64,000 nucleotides of DNA from Sequoia sempervirens (GCA_007258455.2 VDFB02000002.1:973283-1037282); one strand, 5' to 3'; positions 11,842-24,326 are shown, counted from the first letter of the stretch. Notes: generated by a model from the letters alone, not told the origin. Program-made: numbers and translations.

Positions 11842-12273
11842 ATCAGGAAGCCCAATAATGTAAGCACCTTACGGGCCTATAAACCTGCAAGAAGGAAGCC
11901 CCCAAGTTCTCTCATGAAGGAAGTCTAGAGAAGTAAGCATCTTACAGGCCCACAGACCAACAAGAAGTCATCCCCCAAGTTCTCTCTCATGGGGGAAACC
12001 AAATGAAAGGGGACTCCACAGAGTCAAGTTAGAAATCAGATTTGTAGATGCACCTAAAAAGTGATATGTTAATCCATAGATAAAACATGTTAGAAGATAA
12101 AGCACCCATGCAAGCTAGCAAGAAAACAGTCACACAGACCATTGACAAGTTCGAAGGCTTTCAAAGGGGTCCCTCAGGAACCCTTCAAAAGGAAAGTGGT
12201 CCACTCAAGGGACACACTATTTGAAAGTGTAAAAGAGAATTTTTTTCTCAAATTAGATCATCATCAATGAATC
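11842..12273. mobile_element. Host element H between F and the G array
   Basis: It starts with two ~75-bp tandem units ('agcccccaagttctctc', 'catcccccaagttctctctc') that continue the array broken by F. It ends at GAATC (12,269-12,273), directly before the first G LTR. No coding frame is seen. Confidence 0.5.
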
Positions 12274-13185
12274 TGTTGATGGTGTTTTATGCATAGCAAC
12301 AACTCAGACAAAATAGAAATATCCTATCTCTCTTGAAAGGTAAATCTCTATCAACAAGCCTCAAGAGATAACCCCAAGGTCTCTAATGTTAGGTCTTGAC
12401 AATGGATAAACAACTTAGATAATATGTGAAAATGCTTGTAATCACAAGGGACCTTACAAACAAATGTTTGAACCTTTAGATTTATCATATCTTACAATAT
12501 GGTGATACTTTTATTCGTAAAACCTAACTCAAATTTTAAAAGAAATAGCAAAAGAGAAAGGCTTTAGAGAAGTTTTATGAAAAATAAACTAAATCTAAGA
12601 TTAACAATGCAAATGATAAAACACTCAAAGTGGATCGATCCTTCAAAACCAATTCCTGCTTAACCTAGATTAAATTTGCAGTCTCACAAAAATAATGCAA
12701 TCTTCTAACGAATTAAATATTTTCAGATAATGAAGCATTCACCCAAATCAACCTTATTTTGCAATTGAAATGAATAAATACCCACAATTGGACTTAGAAC
12801 ATAAATTCAAGGCCAAAGCTAACTTTACATAGCAACTTACAATCAGCAATTTGCTAAAAGTATGTACCAAGGATTGCTCAAAGACTTCAAATATTAAACC
12901 ATAAACACCATTGCATCACATCTAAATCTAAAATCTAACATGCAACAAAAAATATCAAAGAAATCTTAAAGATATCAAACAACAATAACCATGCAAAGTG
13001 AATCAAAACAATAAAGAGCACCAAAGAACAATGTCTTTACTTATATTGAATCACCCAACTTTGCAACAATTCATGTATTCTCAATGTAACAACACTTGAT
13101 CTCAGAAAATGCTAACTCCTACCTCAATGCTAGCTCTTGCAACTATGTCTAACTAATTCTAACCCTCACAAATAAAGCTAGAGCC

Positions 13186-13198
13186 TCAATTTATAGAA
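13186..13198 (-). promoter_or_regulatory. TATA box of G LTR copy 1
   Basis: The minus strand reads TCTATAAATTGAGG. The same box is kept in copy 3 (42,856-42,868) but has decayed in copy 2 (near 32,920, TTTACAAACTGAGC). If used, transcription starts near 13,160, leaving the long frame upstream in U3. Confidence 0.55.
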
Positions 13199-13411
13199 GA
13201 CCAACATTAGGTCAGCCAAAAATTAGGGTTACATGCTTAGGTCAGCCCAACAGGTCAGCCTAGATTTTTTAAAATAAAATAAAATTACATTAAATATTTG
13301 CAATCAACACCAGGTCGGCCTAGGTCCTTCTAGAAATATTCTTTTTTTATGGCACAAAGTTCAAGGTTATCCCTGTTGGCTAGCTAGAAGTCACATGTCT
13401 GGTACAAATCT

Positions 13412-16400
13412 CTAGGTGGCTGCAAGCTAGCTATTTTCTCCCTCATTGATTTCTAATTTATTGGATAACGAGCTTTGAGTTTTTGCAATATTTCTTTCAT
13501 ATCTTCTGGATCTGGAACTGGAATAAATTTAATTCTTGTCTTATGATTTTTAAATTCTTCCAAATATTGGGGCATCACCTTATTCCATTCAATCTATAGC
13601 TCATGGTATTTATCAAGTTTTGAAATGTAAATTATTGCATATTCCAAATTTTCTTTAGTGATTGGAGCACTATCAGAAGGAGCATATAGCTCATGCCAGC
13701 ATTCTTGTAATCTATTGACATTCATGTTCTTTTGACCAAATTTCCTTCTCCCTGTCATTATCTCTAGAAAACCAATGCAACTATTGTATCTCTTTCATTT
13801 TCCCCTATAACTTCATTATTTTCTTTAAAGCCTTTGTAAGGAGTTCTTTCCTATAATTTCAGAATTCTACCCATTCCTTTATCTTGCCAATATCATCTAG
13901 ATTTAATTCTTCTAGAGGTGACTACAGGATCTTCTTGAATTATTCAACAATAGATTGATCAATTTTATTACAATTTGCAACATACTAAAAGGTATTCTCT
14001 AGAAAGTTAGTAGCGTTAATGTGTATCTTAATAACTTTTTCAATTGCTTCTTCTCCCCTACTGCTGACACCTTGAATCTAGTCATGTGTGCTATGAATAG
14101 AGGATTTCAACCTCTCAATTTTTGAAACTGCCTCTTTAGGCAACAACCCCTCTAGAATAGTACTTTCACTTCCCACAGTTTGTAGAGGCTTCATCAAATG
14201 CTATACATATTTGTAAACATCATTTAGTTGTCTTTGTAGCTTCTCCTTTTCCTCAGTTTCTCTATCTAATATCCTAAACATTTCTTGAGAAGATTCTTGG
14301 AATTCTTCCTTTCCCCACTCCTTGGTAGTTGGCCCTAAATTAATAGTTTGTACTTTATAATCAGAGGGCCTAACCTCATCCTTGAACTTATTACTTGCAG
14401 GAACTACTACATGAATAAACCTATTATTAGACTCATCTCTTGATATCTTAGAGATTTTCCTAGCTCTTTTCCTCTGTTTGGGTTATCCTCATTACACAAG
14501 AAACTAGTCCCAACTAAGATCTTCTTGCACAATTATGGGATTCTTACTAAGCCTTCTTTCTAGCCATTCATGAGCTATGGACTGCTTCGTTGCTATCTCC
14601 TTATTTGGACTATCAACCACATTTACCTCAACATTTTTCTCTACTTCTGGTTGATCTTCCTATCCATCTTTCTCCTAGTGAGGACTATCAGCAACTTCCT
14701 CTATGTTCTCCTCTGCCTCAAGGTGATCTTCTAGTTCATCAATTATTACCTTTTTTGGTGACTTAGATTCTTTTCCTTTAACAACCTTAGAATCTATATT
14801 CTTACTTTCTAATCTGGAGGTAGAATGTTTCATTTCTTGTAGAAATTTCCTTCATTCTCCACTTTTATGACTAGAGACCTCATCATCTTCTTCATTTGAT
14901 TGTTTAGAATCATTGGATATGTTTCCTTCCTCGTGAATTGCTTCTTCTAAAACTTGTACATTATGATGAGGAGATGGAATAGGATAATTAGTTCCTATTG
15001 CTGCTCTCTACTCCATATCATCAGTAGGTGCCTCTTTATCTTGCACTTCTTTCTTTGTAACTTCCATTCCCTCTATTCGAGAGACCTTATGCTTGGGAGA
15101 GTTTCACCTAACATACACTTGGGACTTTTCCCTTGAAATTTCCAAATTGAAAACCTTTACTGAAGAAGGAGCATATGTATTAGCATTTCCCTTCCTTGCC
15201 TTAGTATCCTTTTGTCTTTCTGTGATTATTATCCTCTTCCTCATAGTTTGTGAGGTTTCACCTTCTTCTACAGTAGTGCTAAACTGAGGAGCCTTCTTAG
15301 TTTTAGGAGAGGTATCTTAATTTACATAGGTCTTCCTTCCTCTTGAACATCCTCTTCATGAGGTTCAATAATATCATCACCTTTATCAACTTCAATTTCT
15401 ACTTGAGACTGAGACTCCAAGTCTCCCATCAAGTCATAGGTGAATTTTGCACCTTCACCTTTCAGTTCTAACACCTTCTACTTTACCCATTACTTGGAAT
15501 ACTACTTCATCGAATCAATGAATTGGTCTAAATCTTTTTCTTCTTCCTTTGACTAGTTGATTGGAGGAAATGGTTTTCTCCTGTGAGGTTCATAGTCATG
15601 ATGTTGAACCAAATTCACCTCATCATCCTGTACTTGATCAAGTACTTCTGCCACTTTGTACAATCTTATCAATTTAAGAGGCAGTCTAGAAAATATCCTC
15701 CTAAGGACATCAAATTCATATCTGCAATTAGCCTAATAGTCCTCAATGTGATCCTTATGCCTAAATGTTCTATTGGATTGCTTCATGGCCTTGCCATATG
15801 GGTCAAAATTATTCCTATTGGTATGGGAATAGAACTCAAACTATGCCATTTCCTTCTCAAAATGTTGAGAACTTTGAATATAAGGGAAGGCTTCTAAATT
15901 TCCCATTCTCAATGTGAATTTTGATCCCAATCCCTTCTTTTCCACGTCTTGTTGTAGGTTATCCTTAAAATCTACCATTTGTCTTGTCAATTCCAGTATC
16001 AGAAGTTTGTTGGCCGGATACCTCAGTAATTTGAGAGGAACAACTAGAGATCCTTGTACCCATATGTATGTGACCCTTTTAAATTTAGTGAAACATTGAC
16101 CATATTGCTTGATCAAGTCCATGGAATCAATAGAAACCCTGACATGAAGGTCATCCTGTAACAACCTAGGAATGTACATGAAAAAGGCATCATTGGCCCT
16201 TCTATAGTTGGATGTTTTATGTTGTAAATGTGGGTAAACATCCTATATCTTCTCTTTCCCTATAGTTCCTTTGTAGCTGAGACCTTTGTACTTAGTGTTA
16301 TGTGCCAACATGTAGATGAGATATGAATTCATGGTGAACTTGTTAGTTTCTTACACACTTCTCAATTGGGAATCTAGATTGTTGCTTATGATTCTAGCCT

Positions 16401-17089
16401 AGTCGTAATGCTTGTTCGCCATAATTTGTGTGATGGAGTAAAAAAACCAAGTCTAAAATATGTGACCTTCTTCTACTCCTATGACTCTGCCCAAAAGAGT
16501 TATAATATCATGATACTCAAGCTTGAAATCACTTCTGTGTAGTTGTTTGGGCATCTTTGAGTAGTGTGGCTTTGATTTCAGTATCCAAGAATTTTCATGA
16601 TTTCTAAAGCTCTATTGGGGTCCTCATAATAGAAGTTAAATTCTTCCTCAATGTTGATTTCCTAAATGAGCTTGTGATGTGAGGCAATATTGAAAACCTT
16701 GTAATGGACTCTTCAGTTAAATTTTCTATGACTCTGCCTTGTGGCCCAATTACAATACTTGTTCTAGAGTCATAGTGCTTTGGACATTCTAGGAACAACT
16801 ATAGACATAGTTGTGTTGGAGGAAACCCTACACCCTATGCCAATCCAGTGTGAGTGATAACCTATGCAAACTGGGTTGGTACATTTCCAAACATTCTCTA
16901 CTGAAATTCATCGTAATCAACATACCCCATATTTGTATCTACAATCTTTAACCAAGCAGAAGAAATCTTAGTCTCTAGCCATATGCCCTTGAAGTTATAC
17001 TTCATCCTTTCTAATCTTCTCTTAACCTCCTCATGCACTAAAGAAAATTTTGACTTGGTGGTCTTGTGAAGGCTTAGCTCAGCCTGCAT
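13412..17089 (-). pseudogene. U3-located ~1,225-codon ORF of G, copy 1
   Basis: I do not recognise this protein. The frame starts MQAELSLHKTTKSKF (Met at 17,087-17,089) and can be followed with stops and frameshifts to a stop at 13,412-13,414. N-terminal third: a globular-looking region with 'YDSRTSIVIGPQGRV' and 'ENLTEES'. Middle: 'DLIKQYGQCF', 'LLILELTRQMVDF', then 'HTNRNN-DPYGK-MKQ-NR' and 'RHKDHIEDY'. C-terminal half: highly charged, with Glu/Lys-rich stretches and probable coiled coil, ending near 'KFIPVPDPEDMKEIL'. All three LTRs carry it in the same place. Reverse transcriptase, protease and integrase motifs are absent. This copy is broken by stops and a shift near 16,700. Confidence 0.6.
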
Positions 17090-17315
17090 CTATTAGAGAA
17101 AGGACCAAAATTACCAAAATGGAAGATAACAATTTAACATATTATATTAATACCCAGAAGCACCAATGTATGGAATGGTAATGCCATTAAATCATCATAA
17201 TAATAATTCAAATCCAATGGAAATAATAGACAAGCAATTCATTACAAAAGATCTTATTCTCACATCATGTATGCATGCAAAATTCATTCAAATTAATCAC
17301 CATCTCATAAAATAA

Positions 17316-18620
17316 CCATGTAATCTGAGCTAGCTCAGAATTCCCAGCCGAATTAGAGCTCGAGTAATCTAGGAAAGCTCGGATTTCCCGAATTAAACAT
17401 GCATTAACTTATTATCATCAAGTACCTTCAATTTATGGGGTCCCTTAACATGATTAAGCATATGAACACATCAAACCTCAAAATAATGAACTAAATTATC
17501 TTCACTTGAGGCTCAATTCATGTTACAAATCGAGAGTTCACATTTCATGGAGTTCGGGTATTTCTAGGGACCTTGGATTACCCCAGGTGAACTAACATTT
17601 GGGTAATTCGAGCTTGCTTGGAATAAAAAACTAAGCTCAAAATTTGAAAAAGTACTCAACCTTTGAGCTCGGGATTGTAGGTGCAAGGCAGATTCAGATA
17701 ATCCAAGGGGGCTCAGATTCTCTAGGTGTATTAGATCTCAAAAAATCTGAGCTAACTCATAATTTTTGAGCTTAGCTCAAAATGAAAAATTTTACTAAGT
17801 GTTGAATCTTTTTTACTTTCAATCAATCAATAATGAATGCCTAACCCTCTTAATACTGAATCATTGAAATTTAATGAAAAATTCAAATTAAACAATTTGT
17901 TCCACAATCCTCGACATCATTCATTTTATACAATTTGCAAGCCCCAAAACTAGGGTTTCAATCTATCATTCAAAATAGGGAGATGAAGCAAAATTTTGAT
18001 ATCAATCATGAAAATAGAATGCATTGAGTGAACTTCAAGAGTATTCAAAAAACTTCATTCACTAAATACATTCAAATTGAAGCCCTATTTCATATTTTTA
18101 AGAATAAAATCTTTAAAAAAAAAAAAAAACCATAAGTGACAGGACAAAACCACAATCCTGAACTTGACAGATGGCTTTACCACACAAGGATTTAACAATG
18201 AAACTCAAAATGAGGCAAAACCACATGAAAAGTATCGAAATCATACTTTGAAATGATGTGAAATAGAGGAAAACACAATGGCAAACCTATGATGGAAAGA
18301 CTGAAACCCTTGAATGATCCCTTAGAGAGAACAATACCAACATCAAAGCCCAAATAAAATGCAGGATAATGGAGACCCTTCTCAACTTCAAGTAGCAACA
18401 AATGCAAAATGACCAAATGACCCTCCAAACCTCATTTATCACCAAATTGACCCTTTAAAACTCATTAATGCAAACAATAAATTCTCCATCGTACTCTCCT
18501 AGAAAACTTAGAAACTTGATAGGAGTTTGGAATCAGACAATCCAAGGTAGCTCAGATTACCTAGCCGGATTATGGTTCAGGTAATCCAAGGTACCTAAGA
18601 ATTACTAAACTTTCCTTGAA
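17316..18620. promoter_or_regulatory. Palindromic modules in U3 of G LTR copy 1
   Basis: Short dyads built on GGTAATCC / GGATTACC and GAGCTAGCTC recur. TCTGAGCTAGCTCAGA (about 17,323-17,338) is a perfect palindrome, and GGTAATC...GATTACC pairs lie near 18,575. Half-sites such as GCTCGGATT and GGGTAATTCGAG are scattered between. Equivalent modules occur in the other two LTR copies. Confidence 0.45.
18192..18428 (-). other. Small minus-strand frame region shared by G LTRs
   Basis: A short hydrophobic frame occurs at the same place in all three LTRs (here, 37,886-38,210 and 48,688-48,963), but the open frame differs between the copies. The start is not fixed. It more likely reflects a conserved transcribed leader than a protein. 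Confidence 0.25.
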
Positions 18621-18769
18621 CTTAATCAATTTCACTTCAAATTCAAAGTTTTGAGCAGGGGCTAGCCTCAAGGAGCTAGAAAATCATCATGATGCTGCAA
18701 AAATCACATGTCCAATGCAAATTTATCATTAAGAACTTTGGGAAAAACAAGATCAAAACCGAGACTTAT

Positions 18770-18893
18770 GGGTATGTGTGGGATCATGATGGGCCAAAAA
18801 GTGGCAATATGATAGGTATGTGTAGGGTATGTGGTTGGTGACATTTTTTTAACCCAAAATTGATGAAATGAAAAGGTTTTTAAAGGATATTCT
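18770..18893 (+). mobile_element. Truncated T element in G LTR copy 1
   Basis: It begins GGGTATGTGTGGGATCAT and matches the left end of the T copies at 43,143 and 49,378 ('gatgggccaaaaagtgg', 'acccaaaattgatgaaa'). After about 124 bp it stops and G internal sequence follows. The right end of T and the last ~100 bp of the LTR are missing, consistent with one deletion. Confidence 0.7.
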
Positions 18894-19149
18894 TTTTTAC
18901 TGGCGCTGGAAGGATGATTAGATTTTGTAAAAGAAATACCTAGAACAACCCCTGATAATATAATCATTGCTATGCAAGTGCAACATGCCCAAAAGAAAAT
19001 AGGAGAGCCCAAAACCAAAAATAAAATGGAAACAAACCCCAAACCTAAACTAAAGCAGACCTACACTAACCAAAAACAAAAAAAAGAAAGAAAAGAAAAA
19101 GAAACTAGCACCTAAGCTAACTATTTACAGGGGAAGAGTTGCAAGAAAC
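18894..19149 (-). other. G internal 3' end, downstream of pol
   Basis: On the minus strand this lies between the pol stop (19,150) and the 3' LTR. A pyrimidine-rich run is followed by a frame without ATG that is strongly hydrophobic (ILFLVLGSPIFFWACC, then CIAMIILSGVVLGISF), which looks like a membrane segment. The last bases before the LTR junction (minus strand CATCCTTCCAGCGCCAG) resemble the same position in D. Confidence 0.4.
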
Positions 19150-19296
19150 TTAGGATAGGAAGTAATGTTTCAAATATTGCACCTTGATAGGAAATGAGGC
19201 ATCCTCTCTAGTGAGAGTTTTTAGGCAAAAAGAATTATCTCACAATATTTCAGAAATCTAGAAGGGGCCAAGCCAAAGGTTACAAAAATTTCCATG
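19150..19296 (-). pseudogene. G integrase C-terminal end (separated by D insertion)
   Basis: The minus strand continues the integrase reading frame from beyond element D: GDHGNFCNLWLGPF, then DASFPIKVQYLKHYF and a stop at 19,150-19,152. This is the usual C-terminal integrase ending of plant Ty3/gypsy elements (W-x-G-P-F/Y, then P-V/I-x-x-x-x-L-K-x-Y-F). It joins to 26,187 once D and one GTCCC copy are removed. One in-frame stop follows GPF. Confidence 0.75.
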
Positions 19297-20113
19297 GTCC
19301 CTGTTAGCGCTCAAAAACGTAGGCAGAATGCCTCAAGAGGCTGCCAATCTCTTGATACATTTTAGGGTAACAGACAAGGTCAAGAGAACTCAACCTTCTA
19401 CTCTTTAGGTGCTGCTAACCTGGGTGGGTGTACCTCTCTGAATGAAGTGGGATTATCATATGATTATCTTTCTTGCACAATGATTTTTCCACAATGGTAG
19501 ATGGTAGTGAACAAATGAAACCAAACTTGATAGCAATCTTTTGATCTAAATCCTAAAATTCTTAATAAATAAATGTAAAGAAATTGAATGAATCAAATGA
19601 TGAAATGCAGAGACCAGTACCTTCTTGGGTATGTGGAGTCAAATGAAATAGAAGTGAGCAACTTATTCTGGCAGAAAATCAAATTGATGGCATATGATCT
19701 GTTCATAACTTGTATAAACATGCAAGATTATGACTACTAAGCTCTACTTTAATAATCTAGATGAATCTTCCTAATTACTATGACTAACGAAAAGGATTTA
19801 ATCTCTACTTGAGAGAACCAGTCAATTAATCACACAGATACAACAAATGTGCATTGATAAACTGAGAATAAACTTGTTATTTCAATTTAAACAACCAGAA
19901 AGAATCAACTTGGAGACAACTTAGGAATGCTTTTCAATAAACTCAACATACAATTGACACCAGAAATAACTTGCCACACCAGCTGACTTTCATTGGATTC
20001 ACCATTTTAAAACTTGCACATAGTCTTTGATAAGAGAAAATTATTCTACTCTAGCCATTCCTAATCTAATGTATATGATCTCAAATCTCATTCTTCCCCA
20101 ATTACAATCTGGG

Positions 20114-20128
20114 TGCATATTTATACCT
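20114..20128 (-). promoter_or_regulatory. TATA box of D 3' LTR
   Basis: The minus strand reads GGTATAAATATGCACC; the same box is at 25,172-25,186 in the other LTR. It divides U3 (right) from R-U5 (left). Confidence 0.6.
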
Positions 20129-20352
20129 AGCATGAGAAAATAAAATATGTTGAAATCATATGTCAGCCTTCCATAGAATTCGAGCCCCAATCGAGTTGGC
20201 ACACAATGGCTCTCAAGCATTATACATGTCGGCCACAAGATTTGTATTTCGTTATTCACTAGTGAACAACCGGTGAGACACATATAAGGTATGCCAAAGG
20301 AAATTCAAACAATAATCATCCCATGCTCATTGTGCTCGCGCAACCCTGTGAT

Positions 20353-20957
20353 GTCGATGAGACATCTCACAGATTGCATTACGTTCTGTTGATATGTATT
20401 TCCTTAATGTGTTTACCTTTCGCTAAGACACGAGCATATCTCTCACTGAATTCAAAGAGTATCCCTTATCGCTATGACTGTCATCCATCGAGGAGACCTT
20501 ACATAGAGAGCTCCTTGCTTTACCAAAAGTCACCATGCTCTCTGAGTCGCCGAGATAAGATCACACTCCTACCGATAAGAATCCTCCAAACATTCCATCG
20601 GTGAGACTGAAGGTCACTCACTGATACCTTACAGCGATTGGCCCAACCTATACCGACATGCATCCCAAACTTGTTGGTCAACGAGACAAAATGAAATTGC
20701 CAAGACCTTCCACCGATAACCCAACTCTCGCCGAAGACTACCATATGCACAAGTCAGGGAGACAGATTGAGTTTGATAAGACACTACCCTGACAATGAAA
20801 CCTCTACTGAAAGATGCATCCACTGTCGCCAGAACAACATGGATGTTATGCTGATAGCAAACCACAGACAAATTCCAGTCGCCGTGACAATGAGAAAGTC
20901 ATGCCGGTCACCTGAAACAAAAGATTTTAGCAGAAAAATATAATGGGTCGGGGAGAC
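20353..20957. repeat. Reiterated GTCGnnGAGAC motif in D LTR U3
   Basis: Variants lie at about 20,353, 20,487, 20,546, 20,597, 20,677, 20,753, 20,878 and 20,947 (GTCGATGAGAC, ATCGAGGAGAC, GTCGCCGAGAT, ATCGGTGAGAC and so on). The right LTR has the matching series, from about 25,413 to 26,006. Their position upstream of the TATA box suits enhancer sites. Confidence 0.5.
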
Positions 20958-21124
20958 AGTCATGGACCTACGCTGATAGGAACTAGAATGCACAAAATGC
21001 AAGACCCAATCGAACATATGATGCAACATGGTAAAATATGGGTAGAAAGTGTTCAAGAAGGCACTTAATTGGAAAATTATGAATGGAAAACCTGTGAAAA
21101 TATCAGATTTTTACAGTTCCAACA

Positions 21125-21556
21125 ATGGCTCCGTCTGGGGATGAATGATAGTGAGATGATTGGAAGGATCCAAAATCTTTGGGTGAGAAGACTAGACACA
21201 AAATGATGAGCCATTGAGCAGAATGAAAATGGAAATGAAGCATGAAGGAATGAATGCAAGATGAAGGTGAAATGGATGCAAAATGAAAGTGAACCTCAAC
21301 CCTAAACTACTGTGCATGGAAAAGAATTTTAAAGAGAAACAACAAGAGTTGTCCATGCACTGGCAACCCTTAATCCTCTGTGTTGATCCACCTATTCTAA
21401 GCGATCTAAAACTTGAACCATACTTTCCCCTGTCAAATACCTATTTTTTTCCTGAGTTCATCGAACTCTTCCTGAAGACATTCATGCAATCATTCCTGTC
21501 ACTGTAAGTTTTTAGAGAATCACTATGCTCATCTTGGCCCAAATTCCCTTTATCAT
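21125..21556 (-). other. D internal 3' region
   Basis: This is non-coding after the gag stop. Next to the 3' LTR the plus strand reads ATGGCTCCGTCTGGGGATGA where a polypurine tract is expected for a minus-strand element; no good purine run precedes the LTR on the minus strand. Confidence 0.45.
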
Positions 21557-24159
21557 TCAATAGTTCATATTCTTCATTATCATGGAACAAACATTTGTCA
21601 AATTCAACATACAAAGTACATATGCATATCCCATGCGAAGTTCCTCATTATCTTTCTCACTATTATGCATTATGAAACATTCTCCCAGATGTACTAAAAT
21701 TTGACCATCAGAGTGCTTCTCTTGAGCAACAAATTTTTTTGTCATATCAATACTGCCTGAAACAAAGAAATCTGAAACCTTTTGCACCTCTTTGACACTA
21801 CCATTTGGATACAATACTGGATTATGACTCATATCATCAATATCAGGCACATGTGAACCAATCAAATTTGGAATTCTATCATCCTTTGCATGCAAACAAA
21901 CATCTTCTCCATATGAGTTAACAACTTCAAAATCACATACATCTTCTTGAATAGAAGCAGACTATTGATCAACACCAAAAGTATTGCCATCATTCCAAGA
22001 AATACACAGGGAGTCATAAGAATCTTTACACAAAGATCTTTCACTGTCAAAACAATTGTAAGCTAGACACAAAACCTCAAGATCACCTTCATGTGCATAT
22101 CCCTGGTATTTAGGAATTAACAAATCAGAAATTTGTTCACTGACAAGTGAAAAAGTCTCAAAATTTTCATCACTACAATTATATTCCTCACTTTTGTCAT
22201 CATCAAAAAGAAATCCAATACCATCAGAGAATGGGAAATCAGAAACATCATCAATGCAGTTATTTATTCCATCATTTTGCTTGTCTGAAATTATTTCCTC
22301 CTTTTCATAAAGTGAATTTGAGAATACCTAAAACTCATTCATAGACATACCCTGGCAAAAAATCATCTGATCTTTATTTATCCCTTCATCATAGAATCAG
22401 TTTGAAAATTTTTGGAAACCATTCTCAAATGTACAAACCTCATCATCATTTGTATCTTCATAATAGGTAGAAGAATCCCTTGATTGCAGATCAAAATCCT
22501 CTGGTTCATCATCATAATCTGAATATTCACTGGATTCCTCACAACATGCACTACTTTCCCTATCACAATCTGTTATGCAAGAGAAATCTCTTGTACCTTC
22601 ATCTTCCTCATGCAAGCTATCATAGGAATCATCTTGATTTGCACATGTCTCATCTTCTACCAGTTGCATCACCTGATCAATTTCTCTATACTCATCAGAA
22701 ATACAACTATTGGATTCAACATTGATAGTGTTATCATACCATATTTCCTAGGATAACACTTGAATGAAGTTAGAAGAGGAGCCTTCTGCCTTAATCATTT
22801 TCTTCTACTCCAATGTTTCTCCTTTGTTTCCTTTTGATCAGAAATAGTTAGTCTCTCTATCTCTTCCTCAGTAAATCTCTTCATATTGTATTGGGTATGG
22901 ACCTCAACAGAATGTGGCACTATATAATCTTCTTCATAATCAGAAAGGACCTTCTGTTCAGCCATATGAACATTGTATTTCTGATTTGAAACACCATGCT
23001 GATAACCTTCATCCTCCAAATGTGAGTTCCTTTCCACAACATGGTGAAAGGTATTTGAAGTCAAATAAACTTTGTGATCCTCTTCATTGTTTTCCATTAG
23101 CATTCCCTCCTCCTATATTCTTTGGGCTACAACACAATGATCTAGGGAATGTGGCTTATCACAAAAATCACAAAAGTAATTGTTACTTACCATATAGGTT
23201 CCTTTCTTGCTCAATGGATCAGGAGCTCCCTCGCTTCCAGGCCTAGTTGTTATAGGTTTGTTGTCCTTCCAATCTGTATTATAAGGCATGTCATGCAACC
23301 TCAGCCTTTTGTTCCTATATGTGTTCTCATGTCTGTACTGATAATTTTTTCTTTGCTGAGGAACCCTAGGGTTGTCTCTTTTATTGATTATACTAGCAGC
23401 CTTCCTATTGTTTTCAATTATTTATGCCATCTTTTGTGCTTCAGCCAAATCTCTTGGGAATTTATTTCTTAGTTCATACCCTGCCTTAGGATCAAATGCA
23501 TTTAAATAAATAATCAGTGCTACAAAATTTGGCAACTTTGATCGAGGAGGTATTTTATTCTACAACTTACTAAATCATTGATTGAAATCATAAATTGTAT
23601 CACTTTGATCTTTTTGAATGTGCATTAATTCACGAAGAGCAACATCTGGTACACTTGGGTTCCCAAATTGCTCAAGGAATTGATCTTGAAATCCTTGGAG
23701 AGAATCAATAGAGATAGCTGGTAAGCTGTTGAACTAATCCCTAGCATCTTCAACAAGTGATATCATGAATAGCCTCATGTGTAAATCTTCATATGGCACA
23801 TCCAAATCTTGGATGAATGCATTGAAACTTCTTAAACGCTTTTCAGCAGTGACTGCATCACTCCCTGTAAACTTTGGAACAAGACCACTCCAACTACCAT
23901 CCATTGAATAAGGGGATAATTGAATCCCTGCCAACTCAAACTGTCTAATCATTATTGTGTATTGATGAGGGGAGGCGCCAGGTGGATACTGATGCTGATA
24001 TGGGGGACCATTGTATTGTGTATGATGATGTGGCACATATTGCTAACCATAAGGTGGTTGTGGTGAGTATATATTATGTTGTGCATGATATTCATTGCCT
24101 CCATTGTGAAAATTTCCATATACATTTGTGTAGTTATTCATTCCATATGCAAATTCCAT
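21557..24159 (-). pseudogene. gag: D Gag with long acidic C-terminal extension
   Basis: The frame starts MEFAYGMNNYTN (Met at 24,157-24,159) with a Pro/Gln/His/Tyr-rich N-terminus (stop near 24,043). The Gag core follows: 'GLVPKFTGSDAVTAEKRLRS' and 'LFMISLVEDARDWF' (23,734-23,900), then 'LREL-HIQ' and 'GYELRNKFPRDLAEAQ' (to about 23,430). A zinc-knuckle-like CDFCDKPHSLDHC (C-x2-C-x3-H-x4-C) lies near 23,150. Where protease should begin, the frame instead continues about 500 codons rich in Asp and Glu, with Cys and Tyr (22,397-22,672: 'HEEDEGTRD', 'CEESSEYSDYDDEPED'), to a stop at 21,557. Scattered stops show decay. Plus-strand frames here are shadows. Confidence 0.65.
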
Positions 24160-24326
24160 TCTACTTCAAACTTTTTCAGAGTCGCCACCTACTTTTCCAA
24201 AAGTAGGAAAAGTGATTAATCTCTTATTTTCTCCCCAATGGAATCACTCTTTCTGAAACTTCTCAAATCACAACTTCTTCATCAATGACTCTATGTGATG
24301 GTCTTTAACCAAATTTTTTGGTGTTA

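Larger units (their letters stand above)
12274..18893 (-). repeat. G LTR copy 1 (3' LTR of the first unit), 5' end deleted
   Basis: It is collinear with 32,009-38,672. It ends in a truncated T element (from 18,770), after which about 100 bp of LTR is missing and G internal sequence begins. Order along the minus strand: U3 with palindromic modules, a long coding frame (17,089-13,412), a TATA-like box (13,186-13,198), then about 0.9 kb of R-U5 ending ...CATCAACA at 12,274. Confidence 0.8.
19302..21124 (-). repeat. 3' LTR of element D
   Basis: Minus strand TGTTGGAACTG...GCGCTAACA. It contains a TATA box (20,114-20,128) and, in the U3 side (20,350-20,960), about eight copies of a motif like GTCGnnGAGAC. 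It matches 24,348-26,181 throughout. Confidence 0.85.

Noticed and set aside
20323..20604. Frames in the D LTRs (for example 20,323-20,604 and 25,593-26,000) as genes.
   Set aside because: They are not collinear between the two LTRs and have no known motif; shadows within LTR sequence.
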